Of a stretch of 64,000 nt of DNA, positions 35,103 to 44,058 are shown piece after piece (within the stretch, counting starts at the first letter, position 1; every line of letters begins with the position of its first letter). Below the pieces are notes generated by a model, which searched no databases, was not told the origin of the DNA, and saw only the letters and a list, made by a program, of their open reading frames with translations. The translations under genes and the position numbers were made by a program. This stretch comes from Phycisphaerae bacterium (GTDB taxonomy: Bacteria; Planctomycetota; Phycisphaerae; UBA1845; UTPLA1). The DNA lies in contig JAKLKO010000003.1 in NCBI GenBank assembly GCA_023150615.1, forward strand, positions 1 to 64,000, written 5' to 3'.

Positions 35103-37244
35103 TCACCCACACCCGCAGCCCGAACCGCAGCCGCCCTTGAGGCCCCCCACCTTGCTCTGGCCGGCCGCACCGCCAGCGATCGGCAGCGACAGATAGCTCG
35201 CCAACCGGCCGCCGTCTTGCCGGAGCGTTCGCCAGCTTTCGTCCTCGTCGGGGTCGGCGCCGAACTTGCCCGCCCACGGGAGCACCGAGTTGGGGCTGCT
35301 CGGCGGGACGATCCGCTGGCCGGGATGGGCGGCGATCCACGCCTCGTTGGGCGTGGACCACATGGCCTCGATGAAGGGGCGATAGGTCGGGCCGCTGTTG
35401 TAAGTGCAGAAGGGATAGATTCCGTCGGGCGTGCTGTAGTGGATAACGCAGCGCTTCACGCGTTCGACGTCGTAGTTGTAGCGGTCCTGGAAGTGCATGC
35501 CGGCGCACATGAGCGTCTTGTAGTTGTCGTTCTCGGCGCGGGCGCTTCGGCCGTCGGTCTTGCTGACACAGCCCTGGATGGAGCGGATGAAGCGCATGAC
35601 GGTCAGGCCATCGGGCGCTTCGCGGTGGTTGTAGTTCTTCACGAAGAGCCAGAAGACGCGGAGCAGGTCGAGCTTCGACACGCGCTGCTTGCGCTCGAGC
35701 CGCTTGGCGAGCTCGTTCATCTCGGTGAACAGCGAGGCGATGTCGAAGACGCGGGGGATGGGCACGACGCGCTGGCGCGACGGCTGGCCGGGGTATTTTT
35801 CGGGCGCGACGAGGAAATAGGTGCCGAAGGCGCAGTCGGAGTGGCAACTGCTTCGGATCTTGGGCTTGCCCTCGAGGACGCTGAGCAACTGCGACAGCGG
35901 CGTGACGAACGAGAGCGGGAAGAAGTCGCGCTCCAGCGCCGCGCCGGTGTGATCGTGGATGGCGTGAGCCAGATCGCCGAGGGTGTAGCGCTTGCGCTCG
36001 AGGTCGCGACGGTTGATGCGGCCGGTGAAGACGACGGGCTGGTAGCTGATCGCGCTGGTGACGTCGGCGTTTGCGACGGCGAAGTCGAAGATCTTCGCGA
36101 CCTGGTCGTCGTTCTCGCCCTTGATGAGGGTGGGGACGAGGCAGACCTTCAGCCCGACCTTGCGGCAGTTTTCGATCGCCTGGAGCTTCTTTTCCAGCAG
36201 GGCTTCGCCGCGGACGAACTTGTAGATGCGATCGTCGAGGCCGTCGAACTGGAGGTAGAGCGTGTGCAGTCCGGCCTCCTTGCTGCGCTGGGCGAAATCC
36301 AGGTTGGCGTGCGTGATGCCGTTGGTCGCGACCTGGATGTTGGTCATGCCCAGTTCTTTCGCGCGGCGGACGATGTCGTGGAAGCGCGAGTGGATCGTCG
36401 GCTCGCCGCCGGAGAACTGGACGCTGGTGCAGGGGATCGGGCGGCAGTCGAGCAGTTGCATCAGCTCGCGCTCGACCTCCTCGAAGCTCGGCTCGTGCAC
36501 GTAGCCGGCGTCGTTGGCGTTGGCGAAGCAGACCGGGCAGGTCAGGTTGCAGCGGTTGGTCAGGTCGATGTTGGCGAGGACGGCGACGGACTGGTGCTGG
36601 TTGCACAGGCCGCAGTCGCTGGGGCACGAGACGGCGTGCGTCACGCGCGGGTTGGTGACGCCCGGCTGCTCCTCGAAGGTCCAGTAGTTGGCCCGCAGGT
36701 AGACATTAACGTCGCTGTTGATGCAGTCGCGGAAGTAGCCATGCTGCGGGCAGGTCTTCTCGATCATGACGCGGCCGCGCTTGACGTAGTAGCGGCCGAG
36801 GACGTTGCAGGAGCATTCGGGGCAGAGCGTTTCGAGCGTCCGCGGCAGTCCGCGGACGATGGGGTTGATCTTCGTGCCGCCGTAGGTATGTGTCGGCGAG
36901 TCGGGAAGGTCGCTGCGCGCATCGGAATGGAAGAGTACGTCTTCGTGCGCTTCGTGGGCGGATCCGCAGGCGGGACAGCGGATGCTGAGCACGACGCGAT
37001 CGTCGATCATGCGAAAGGTCGAGGGCACGACCGCGTCGCAGGTCGGGCATTCCGAGAGCATCTCCCAAGGCAGCCGCGCGTGCTTCGGGTCGTATCGACG
37101 CAGCGAGAGCTTGTAGCGATCCAGCGCCGACTTCGCGTTCTTTCGCGTTACCGCCGGCCGCGGCTCGTACGGAAGATAGGTCGGATGCGCCTCTCCCCAG
37201 CGCTTCAGATGCGCCGGGACCTCGGGTCGCTGCTTGACTCCCAC
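35103..37244 (-). CDS. Radical SAM protein of the Tes/MJ0619 (tetraether synthase-like) family
   Basis: A 713-residue protein from GTG 37244, with AAAGGAG seven bases upstream. Two Cys-rich zinc-ribbon-like parts come first: C66/C69/C90/C93, and C141/C144/C146 with C165. Then SCPSDCGLCNQHQ (207-214) leads straight into the radical SAM core DLTNRCNLTCPVC (C232, C236, C239 ligating the [4Fe-4S] cluster) and SGGEP at about 279. This order, CPxDCGLCxxH then LTNRCNLxCPVCFA, is what I know from archaeal tetraether-lipid synthase and its relatives. Those couple lipid tails by C-C bond formation. The substrate here is unknown. The last residues are a Cys-Gly tail (GGCGSGCGCG). It is last in a minus-strand run with the dehydratase activase. 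Confidence 0.8.
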   Translation of the reverse strand: MGVKQRPEVPAHLKRWGEAHPTYLPYEPRPAVTRKNAKSALDRYKLSLRRYDPKHARLPWEMLSECPTCDAVVPSTFRMIDDRVVLSIRCPACGSAHEAHEDVLFHSDARSDLPDSPTHTYGGTKINPIVRGLPRTLETLCPECSCNVLGRYYVKRGRVMIEKTCPQHGYFRDCINSDVNVYLRANYWTFEEQPGVTNPRVTHAVSCPSDCGLCNQHQSVAVLANIDLTNRCNLTCPVCFANANDAGYVHEPSFEEVERELMQLLDCRPIPCTSVQFSGGEPTIHSRFHDIVRRAKELGMTNIQVATNGITHANLDFAQRSKEAGLHTLYLQFDGLDDRIYKFVRGEALLEKKLQAIENCRKVGLKVCLVPTLIKGENDDQVAKIFDFAVANADVTSAISYQPVVFTGRINRRDLERKRYTLGDLAHAIHDHTGAALERDFFPLSFVTPLSQLLSVLEGKPKIRSSCHSDCAFGTYFLVAPEKYPGQPSRQRVVPIPRVFDIASLFTEMNELAKRLERKQRVSKLDLLRVFWLFVKNYNHREAPDGLTVMRFIRSIQGCVSKTDGRSARAENDNYKTLMCAGMHFQDRYNYDVERVKRCVIHYSTPDGIYPFCTYNSGPTYRPFIEAMWSTPNEAWIAAHPGQRIVPPSSPNSVLPWAGKFGADPDEDESWRTLRQDGGRLASYLSLPIAGGAAGQSKVGGLKGGCGSGCGCG

Positions 37245-37294
37245 TCGATCACTCCTTTTCGTCCTGTCCCGTCGAGGCCCGCGCGGCCGATCCC

Positions 37295-37624
37295 TCAGTC
37301 CGCCAGCAGACCGCGCTCGCGGAGCCGCCGCTGCACCTCGGCCGCGGCGATGGCCTCGCCGCGGTTCAGCCGGCCGACGATCTCGCCGAGCAGTTGCTTC
37401 GCCTCGTCCTTGCAACGATCGGGAATGAAGCCGTCGATGAAGTGCTCTCCGGCCATCGCGCGGCTGATCTCGTTCTCTTTGTTGTGTTCGTCCAGCTCGG
37501 TGAAATAGACGACGCGGTACTGCCGGGCGTAATCCGCCTCGCGGTAGATCTCAAACATGACCTTGTCGGAAACCGACACACGACCTCCCGCCCATCCCGT
37601 GACCGCCGCGACCATGGTGTTCAT
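37295..37624 (-). CDS. Small conserved-looking protein of unknown function
   Basis: About 109 residues from ATG 37624 (MNTMVAAVTGWAGGRVSVSD); ATG 37558 (MFEIYREADYARQYR) is an alternative start with a similarly weak site. The core is a YRVVYFTELDEHNKENE segment followed by helices with FIPDRCKDEAKQLLGEIVGR and a Leu/Arg-rich C-terminus. I see no domain. It sits 52 bases after the stop of the giant activase and 51 bases before the radical SAM start, so it is probably part of the same transcript and may be an accessory or regulatory subunit. Confidence 0.65.
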   Translation of the reverse strand: MNTMVAAVTGWAGGRVSVSDKVMFEIYREADYARQYRVVYFTELDEHNKENEISRAMAGEHFIDGFIPDRCKDEAKQLLGEIVGRLNRGEAIAAAEVQRRLRERGLLAD

Positions 37625-37675
37625 CCCGTGCGCTTCCGTCAATGCCCGCAGCGCGCGACGCGCTGCGCGGCGCAA

Positions 37676-40600
37676 TCAGACGCCGACGGCGACCGACCCG
37701 GCAAGCTCGACGGGCGCGACGGCCGTGCCGCGCCGCGCGAGCCGATCGGCGAACTCGGCGAGTTGTCGCTCGATCTGCCGCAGCTTCTCCTGCCGCGCGA
37801 CGAGCTTCTCGCGATGCCGCCGCAGGAAGTAGGCGATCGTCTCGATGCGGATCTTGATCGAGCCGGTCGGCTTGTTCTCGTCGATGTCCTTGAAGCAGAA
37901 GTAGGGCGTCTCGCTGTTCTCGATCACTTCCTCGATCACGCTGTAGATCGGCGCATCGTGCCCGCACTTGAAGCTGGACAACTCCAGGGCGACGAGGTTG
38001 GGGTGCCGGGCGCAGTACTTCGCCGCCCACACCTTGCGGTTCGTGTTCTCCGAGTAGGCGTTCTTCCACGCATCCTCGATCGACAACGGACTGGCGAACT
38101 CGCCGCGGCGGACCTCCTCGCCGAACAGGCGCTCCAGGATGTCCGGGGCCTGCGGCAGCACGTCCATCGTGAAGATCGGATACCCGAGCTTCTGCAACTC
38201 GTCCGGAATCTCGTGGCAGACACCCGGATCGTGATGATACGGCCGCGTCAGCAGGACGACGCCGATCTCGTGGTTCGCCTCGAGCCGTTCGAGCACCTCG
38301 CGGGCCATGCCGCGCATCCGCGTCCAGAAGGCGTCATAGGCCGTCCACGCAGCGCGGCAGGCGCGGCGGTTCTCCTCCTCGGAAAGGCCGAGGCGATCGA
38401 CGAACTGGTTGAACATCTGTCGCTCGAGCAGGGCCGGTTCGGCGAAGCACAGGAAGGTGTCGAGGTACTCGATGCCGAACTCGGCGAAGAGGTTGCTCTC
38501 CTTGGTGAAGGCAGCCTTCACGGCCTCGGGCGTGGCCGTGACGGTCGGGCAGGCGCGCGACGAAAGCGTCTCGTCGAGGAAGGTGGGCAGCGAGTCGATC
38601 ATGGGGAAGAAGATGTAGTTGAGCGGCTTTTCGGCGTGCTTGTGGTAGAGCAGGTTGTGCACGTGCGGGATGCCGATCTTGCTGGGGAAGCAGGGGTCGA
38701 TCGCGCCGCGCTTCGCCCCTTCCTTGTAAAGCTCCTCGCTCGTGTAGTCGCTCCAGACCAGGTTGCGGTGCGGGATGCCGAGCGACTGGAAGTAGGCCGT
38801 CAGCCACGGCGCCATCGAGTACATGTTCAGCGCGCGCGGCAGGCCGATGCGGATCTCCTCGCGGCGCTTCATCCGCTCGATCCGGCGTTCGATCTTACGG
38901 CGGTGAAGCACGTTCCGCAGGCCAACGGTCGGCAGCGGATCGGCGACGCTCGGCACGTTCATGCTCGCGAAGGCCTCGCGGGCCGTGATCTCGGCGAAGT
39001 TGGGATTCGCCTTCTTGACCGCGTCGAGGCCCTTCTTGATTTCGCGCATGTCGTTGACGTCTTCGACCGTGCCCTTCTCGCACGTGGCGATGATCAGGCG
39101 CTGTTCGCCCTGCTGGAGCGGGACCTTGGAAGCGGACTTCGATCCGGGCGCGGAGACCTCGGCCTCGGCTTCGGCCATCGCCGCGACCGGCACGGCCTCG
39201 GCGTGCTTGATGCGCGTCGGATGACCGGCTTCGGGCCCGGACTTGATGATGTGCGACGTCAGGTCGACGAGCGATCCGCCGGGCGTCGTGCCGGTCTTCA
39301 CGTCGATGAAGGTGCGGAGGCACTTGTTCTTGCAGAAATAGCAGCGCGTATTCTCGTTTCGCGTCGTGCGGTATTCGATCGCGCGGACGCGGTCGAAGCC
39401 GATGAACGACGTCCGCAGGTCCTGCTCGACGTACAGCCGGTGCGCCTCGACGGCGCAGCCGATCGCGCCGGCCTCGCCGCAGAACTTGTGCACGATGACC
39501 TCCGGCTCGACGCCGGTCCCGCGGAAGCGCGAGCGGATGAAGTCGACCTGCGCCTTGACCGCGGCGAGGTTGTTCTGCGTGCCGCCCTGGAGCACGAACT
39601 TCGTCCCCAGCTTCGCCAGGTTGGGAATCTGCGAGACGTAGAGCCAGATGTTCTTGGGCAGCACGTCGCATAGGCCGGCCATGATCTCTTCGGGCGACCA
39701 GCCTTGGCGCTGGAAATCGACGATGTCGGACTGCATGAAGACCGCGCAGCCGTAGCCAAAGCTCGGCATGGCCTTGGCGCTGAAGGCGACGTCGGCGAAT
39801 TCCTCGACCGTGAAGCCGAAGCCCTGCGCCGTGGATTGCAGAAAGTAGCCGTTGCCGGCCGAGCACTGCGTATTGAGCTTGAAGTCCTTGACCTGCCCGT
39901 TCTTGAGGATGATGAGCTTGATGTCCTGCCCGCCGACGTCGCAGATGACGTCGGTGCCGGGATAGAAGTGCAGGCCGGCCTGCGTGTGGGCGACGGTCTC
40001 GACGAGGGCGACGTCCGCGCCGATGACGTCCCGCAGGATGTCCTTGGCGTAGCCGGTCGTGCCGACGCCGAGGATCTCGAGCGTGCAGCCCTGATCGACG
40101 ATCTGCCGCTGGAGCTGCGCGATGATGTCCTGCGTGTCCTCGATCGGATTGCCCTTCGAGAGCTGATACGCGCGGGCGATGACGCGCTTGTCGAGGTCCA
40201 TCAGCACGCCCTTGGTGCTCGTGCTGCCGCCGTCGAGGCCGAGGAACGCGCGGACGTGCGCGCCCGGCTCGTACCGCGCCGGCTCCCACGGCTCCTTGCG
40301 GTATTTCTCGCGAAAAGCGGCCAGCTCGGCCTCGTCCTTGACCAGGCCGGCGCTGCCCTTGGCTTTCTTTTCCTCGACGCGGCCGTGGTGGACGTACCAC
40401 TCCAGCTCGGCCAGTCCGCGGAAGACGCCGAAGTTGGGGTTGTCCTGCACCTCGATCTTGGCGAACTCGACGGCGCCGATGGCGGCGAAGTACTGCGCGT
40501 TGTCGGGGACGACGATGAGCTCTTCGACCGGCTTGTCGGGGACCGCGACCTTGCGCTCCTTCCAGATGATGGGGATGTTATGCCGCCAGCAGTCGATCAT

Positions 40601-41470
40601 GCCGCGGATGTAGGTGTTCGGTCCGCCGAGCAGCAGGACCTGCGGCCGAAGCGTGTGGCCGCGCGTCAGGACCGAGAGGTTCTGCTGGATGATGCTCTCG
40701 AAGAGCGAGGCCATCAGCTCGTCGGAGGGGACGCCCTGCTTCTGAAGACCGTTGATGTCGGTCTCGGCGAAGACGCCGCACTTTCCGGCGACGGGATGCA
40801 GCTTCAGTCCGAGGTAGCCCATCTGGCAGAGTTGCTCGGCGGGGATCTTGAGCTTGGCGTTGATCTTGTCGATGACCGCGCCCGTGCCGCCGGCGCACTT
40901 GTCGTTCATCGACGGGATCTTCTTTTTCTTGCCGGACTCCTCGTCGGTCTTGAAGACGATGATCTTGGCGTCTTGGCCGCCGAGTTCGACGACGCTCTGC
41001 ACGTCCGGGTAGAGCTTCTCGACGGCGAGACTGACCGCGTTGACCTCTTGCACGAACTTCGCGCCGATCCGCCGGCCGATGCTGGCGCCGCCGGAGCCGG
41101 TCATGAAGACGCGGAAGGCGTTGCGCGGCACGCCGGCGAACTTCTGCTCGATGACGCGGAGCATCTCGATGCACTTTTCGGGCTGCTTGGTCTCGTGCCG
41201 CTGGTAGTCCTTGTGCAGGATTTCGTCGGTGACCGGATTCACCACGACGAACTTGACGGTCGTGCTGCCGACGTCGAGGCCGATGATCAGGCCCTGCGGG
41301 TACTTGTCGGTGGCGGCGAAGGGGAGGTCCTCGATCTGCGGGCGCGTCGTGCTCACGGTCGCGAGGCCGACGTTCAGTTGAACGAGCGCCGGGGGTTCGC
41401 CGCCTCCGCACTTCGATGAGCCGCAGCCGCCCGAGCCATGGGAATCCGACTTATGAAACGTGTTGCTCAT
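37676..41470 (-). CDS. Giant acyl-CoA dehydratase activase (double BcrA/BadF ATPase + DUF2229)
   Basis: A 1264-residue protein. Two ASKHA-fold ATPase modules are visible, the first beginning IIGLDVGSTTVKFVVV (about 63) and the second FLGLDGGSTSTKGVLMD (about 408). Each has its cluster-ligand Cys motif: NDKCAGGTGAVIDK and NTQCSAGNGYF, after GGQDAKIIVF and VGGQDIKLIIL. In HgdC-type activases these Cys residues hold a [4Fe-4S] cluster between two subunits; here both lie in one chain. The C-terminal third (from about 865, RIGLPRALNMYSMAPWLTA) is a DUF2229/HgdB-like region. The N-terminus is Cys/Gly-rich (GGCGSSKCGGGEPP). Such proteins use ATP to send electrons at very low potential to a dehydratase or reductase. 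Its partner is probably the protein at 42217. Confidence 0.88.
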   Translation of the reverse strand: MSNTFHKSDSHGSGGCGSSKCGGGEPPALVQLNVGLATVSTTRPQIEDLPFAATDKYPQGLIIGLDVGSTTVKFVVVNPVTDEILHKDYQRHETKQPEKCIEMLRVIEQKFAGVPRNAFRVFMTGSGGASIGRRIGAKFVQEVNAVSLAVEKLYPDVQSVVELGGQDAKIIVFKTDEESGKKKKIPSMNDKCAGGTGAVIDKINAKLKIPAEQLCQMGYLGLKLHPVAGKCGVFAETDINGLQKQGVPSDELMASLFESIIQQNLSVLTRGHTLRPQVLLLGGPNTYIRGMIDCWRHNIPIIWKERKVAVPDKPVEELIVVPDNAQYFAAIGAVEFAKIEVQDNPNFGVFRGLAELEWYVHHGRVEEKKAKGSAGLVKDEAELAAFREKYRKEPWEPARYEPGAHVRAFLGLDGGSTSTKGVLMDLDKRVIARAYQLSKGNPIEDTQDIIAQLQRQIVDQGCTLEILGVGTTGYAKDILRDVIGADVALVETVAHTQAGLHFYPGTDVICDVGGQDIKLIILKNGQVKDFKLNTQCSAGNGYFLQSTAQGFGFTVEEFADVAFSAKAMPSFGYGCAVFMQSDIVDFQRQGWSPEEIMAGLCDVLPKNIWLYVSQIPNLAKLGTKFVLQGGTQNNLAAVKAQVDFIRSRFRGTGVEPEVIVHKFCGEAGAIGCAVEAHRLYVEQDLRTSFIGFDRVRAIEYRTTRNENTRCYFCKNKCLRTFIDVKTGTTPGGSLVDLTSHIIKSGPEAGHPTRIKHAEAVPVAAMAEAEAEVSAPGSKSASKVPLQQGEQRLIIATCEKGTVEDVNDMREIKKGLDAVKKANPNFAEITAREAFASMNVPSVADPLPTVGLRNVLHRRKIERRIERMKRREEIRIGLPRALNMYSMAPWLTAYFQSLGIPHRNLVWSDYTSEELYKEGAKRGAIDPCFPSKIGIPHVHNLLYHKHAEKPLNYIFFPMIDSLPTFLDETLSSRACPTVTATPEAVKAAFTKESNLFAEFGIEYLDTFLCFAEPALLERQMFNQFVDRLGLSEEENRRACRAAWTAYDAFWTRMRGMAREVLERLEANHEIGVVLLTRPYHHDPGVCHEIPDELQKLGYPIFTMDVLPQAPDILERLFGEEVRRGEFASPLSIEDAWKNAYSENTNRKVWAAKYCARHPNLVALELSSFKCGHDAPIYSVIEEVIENSETPYFCFKDIDENKPTGSIKIRIETIAYFLRRHREKLVARQEKLRQIERQLAEFADRLARRGTAVAPVELAGSVAVGV

Positions 41471-41616
41471 GTCTTGCCCATCGCAGGGTCGCGCGTCGAA
41501 CGCTTCGCCTGGCCGATCCGGACGATCGGCCGGCCCGGACAGTGTTTTTGAAACTTCTGAAACGATTCGTCAGCCACCGCGCCGCGACGATGCTGAAATC
41601 CGACCAGGTCGCATGG

Positions 41617-41904
41617 ATGGAGTCCGTCACGCACGCGGTCACCGGCGCCTCCGGATACTCGGAACGGCGGATTGCCGCGCGCCGGCTGGAGCGCGACGTG
41701 CGCGAATCGGGCCTGTCGCACGCGATCCTGCGCCCGTCCGTGCGCTTCGGCGGCGATGACATCCTGATCAACAACATCGCCTGGATGTTGCGCCGCCTGC
41801 CGGTCTTCGGCGTGTTCGGAGACGGCCGGTACGGCATCCGCCCGTTTCACCTCGATGGTTTCGCCGCGGGGTCGGTCCGACTCAGCGACTGGGCCCGCGA
41901 ACAT
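41617..41904 (+). pseudogene. NAD(P)-binding epimerase/NmrA-like relic with internal deletion
   Basis: The segment MESVTHAVTGASGYSERRIA is the beginning of a Rossmann-fold NAD(P)-dependent epimerase-like protein (TGASGYxG nucleotide loop). It jumps directly to the part normally found 80-100 residues later: GLSHAILRPSVRFGGDD, NNIAWMLRRLPVFGVFGDG and RYGIRPFHLDGFA. The intervening NAD- and substrate-binding region is missing, and the sequence past 41904 is not recognisable. It is inserted on the opposite strand between the two dehydratase-activation genes. The region 41905-42216 shows nothing else I can name. Confidence 0.6.
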
Positions 41905-42216
41905 GCTCGGACTCCCGGAGTGAATTGCCGCGGCGAACTCGCACGACGCCGCATCCCATCGGGATGCGATCGGTCGGGACGGATGACGCGACCAACCCGC
42001 ACTCGGGGACGCGAACCCGCGACTCGACATGAAGCAGCTCGCTCGCTGGGTCGATCTTCTTCCCAAAGCCGCCGAACAGCCGGAACGGTCCGGGCGATTC
42101 CGCGTGCTCGTGACGCAGCGCGACTCGACCCGTCGCCGAAGGTAGTACCTCTCGCTGCACATCATCTCGACGGAAGACCTCGGTGCACCCCGGTCTCAGA
42201 GCCTTGTGCGACGGCT

Positions 42217-44058
42217 TCACGCGGTGGCGAGCGCGCCCGTCGCCTCCGAGTCCGCCGACACTCCTTCGCGCCGCATTTGCTCGGCCACATCGAGGATGAA
42301 GTTCGCCGCTCGGCCGATCACGCCCTTGCGGTGGGTCACGTGCCGCAGCGGGCGGCGCAGGTCGCGGTTCTCCGGCCGCGAGACGAACGCGCGGATCTGC
42401 TCGATCGTGTATCCCGACTGCGCCACGCAGCGGTTGAACTCCTCCTTGCACTTGTTCTTCGCCTCGCCGAGGGCCATCTGCACGCGGCTGTGGGCGTTGA
42501 TGTCGCCTTCGCCCGAGGTCTCGATCGGGATGTAGATGATGTCCTTGTAATGCGAGATGACCGCGGCCTGCGCGCCGTCGGACTGCGTGCTCGGCATGCA
42601 GCCGAACGGCTTGAGGCTCAGCACCATGTGGCAGAGGTCTTTCGTCGAGTAGTAGATGTTCTTGGCGACCTCGAGGTGCCCCTCACCGCCGCCGGAGCGA
42701 CTGTGGTAGTACGGGTGACCCATCCGGGTCAGCTCGTGCTGACACGCCAGCTCGTGGGCCGTTCCGCCGAGGGCGACCCGGAGCCGGTCGTACTCGCGCT
42801 GGATGATCTTGTCGGCCAGCGCGAACTTGAACATCTTCCGGCGGAAGGCGAGTTCGTCGCGGAGGCGCTGCCGCAATCCGGCGACGGCGACGCGGCTCGA
42901 ATCCGAGTCGCCGTTTGTCGCGGCCTCCGGGCGGCGCAGGCCCTTGCGGTCGATGGCCGCGTTGCGGGCCTGGTTCAGCATGTAGGCGATCCAGGTCGCG
43001 ACCGGCTCGACGAGCACCTCGGCGCCCTCGGCCTCGAGGAACGGGAACATGCGGAAGTTTCCGTCGCCCTCGGTGGTCTGGGCCCAGAACTCGCCCGTGA
43101 TCTTCACGATCGGCTTCGGCCGCGTGTAGTCGACTTCGATCTCCTCGTCGATCCGTTGCCGGCAGCGGTCGAACGCGTCGGCGTAATACGTCCCGCGAAG
43201 CTGGTCGAGGAACTTCTCCGCCTCGTCGGCGCTCTTGACCGGTGCGACTTTCGACAGAATCTTCGCCAGCGCCCCGCCCTGGATCGCGTCGTAGTTCTTG
43301 GATCGCAGCGCGTCCTGGCAGATCTCCAGGCACCGCGCGAAGACCTCATTCGTCCGGCCGGGCTCCACCTCGTAGGGCCGGATGTGGTACGCGACCTCAT
43401 TCAAGAGGTCGCCCATTAACATCGCGTTCACGAGGGAAAGGAAGAAGTTCAGGTTGAACTGGATGCCCGCCTCGGCGGCCGCCTGATCGAGTCCGCCGCC
43501 CTGCTGGAAGAGGAGGACACGGAAGCCGTCAAACCCGCTGTTGCGCAGCGCGAGGCGGTACTCGGCCTCGTACATGCCGAAGCGGCACGGACCGCAGGCC
43601 CCGGCAGTGATGAAGACGTGCTTCGAGAGGATGTCCTCGAGCGGGACCATCTCGTCGTCCCGCATCCGCTTGAGATGGTTCACCAGTGCGCCGACGGTGA
43701 AGTACGTCGGATTGCACTGCCCGTTGTTGCCGTACTCCTTGCCGGCCTGGAAGTCCGCCTTGGCGGGCGTCGGGACGATGCCGACGCGGTAGCCGAGGCC
43801 TTCCAGCCCGGCCTTGATCAGCTCTTCGTGGCGCATCGTCAGGCCGCCAAACCAGATGGTCGTGTGGCCGCGCTCCTGCTTCGTGAATTGGCGCTCGACC
43901 GGCCGCTTGAAGTGCCGGATTCCGTGATCCAGACCGGCCTCGGCGAGCAGTCGGCGGCGCTCGCGCTCGATCGCATCGGCGAGGTCGGGCCGGCCGACGA
44001 TCGGCAGGGCGACGGAGCGCGACGTTAGACCATCACGAGTGGACGTGGACGCGACCAT
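42217..44058 (-). CDS. Acyl-CoA dehydratase activase-related (HgdB-like/DUF2229) protein
   Basis: A 613-residue cytosolic protein. Conserved blocks include GHTTIWFGGLTMRHEELIKA, YGNNGQCNPTYFTVGALVNH, HVFITAGACGPCRFGMYEAE, LCHMVLSLKPFGCMPSTQSD and IYIPIETSGEGDINAHSRVQ. These resemble the activase-associated components related to 2-hydroxyglutaryl-CoA dehydratase subunit D. Cys in GQCNP, ACGPC and FGCMP are candidate iron-sulfur ligands. In many genomes homologous segments occur in one polypeptide with, or next to, the large ASKHA activase, as with the 1264-residue neighbour here. The real acyl-CoA (or other) substrate is unknown. Confidence 0.8.
   Translation of the reverse strand: MVASTSTRDGLTSRSVALPIVGRPDLADAIERERRRLLAEAGLDHGIRHFKRPVERQFTKQERGHTTIWFGGLTMRHEELIKAGLEGLGYRVGIVPTPAKADFQAGKEYGNNGQCNPTYFTVGALVNHLKRMRDDEMVPLEDILSKHVFITAGACGPCRFGMYEAEYRLALRNSGFDGFRVLLFQQGGGLDQAAAEAGIQFNLNFFLSLVNAMLMGDLLNEVAYHIRPYEVEPGRTNEVFARCLEICQDALRSKNYDAIQGGALAKILSKVAPVKSADEAEKFLDQLRGTYYADAFDRCRQRIDEEIEVDYTRPKPIVKITGEFWAQTTEGDGNFRMFPFLEAEGAEVLVEPVATWIAYMLNQARNAAIDRKGLRRPEAATNGDSDSSRVAVAGLRQRLRDELAFRRKMFKFALADKIIQREYDRLRVALGGTAHELACQHELTRMGHPYYHSRSGGGEGHLEVAKNIYYSTKDLCHMVLSLKPFGCMPSTQSDGAQAAVISHYKDIIYIPIETSGEGDINAHSRVQMALGEAKNKCKEEFNRCVAQSGYTIEQIRAFVSRPENRDLRRPLRHVTHRKGVIGRAANFILDVAEQMRREGVSADSEATGALATA

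Noticed and set aside
34377..37508. A plus-strand reading frame of over 1000 codons opposite the radical SAM gene
   Set aside because: Its sequence is the Val/Ala/Asp-rich complement of the real gene's codons, with no domain and no ribosome binding site; the minus-strand protein has clear motifs.
39704..41419. A 571-codon plus-strand frame opposite the giant activase
   Set aside because: Composition is that of an antisense shadow (Leu/Asp/Val-rich), with no recognisable motifs.
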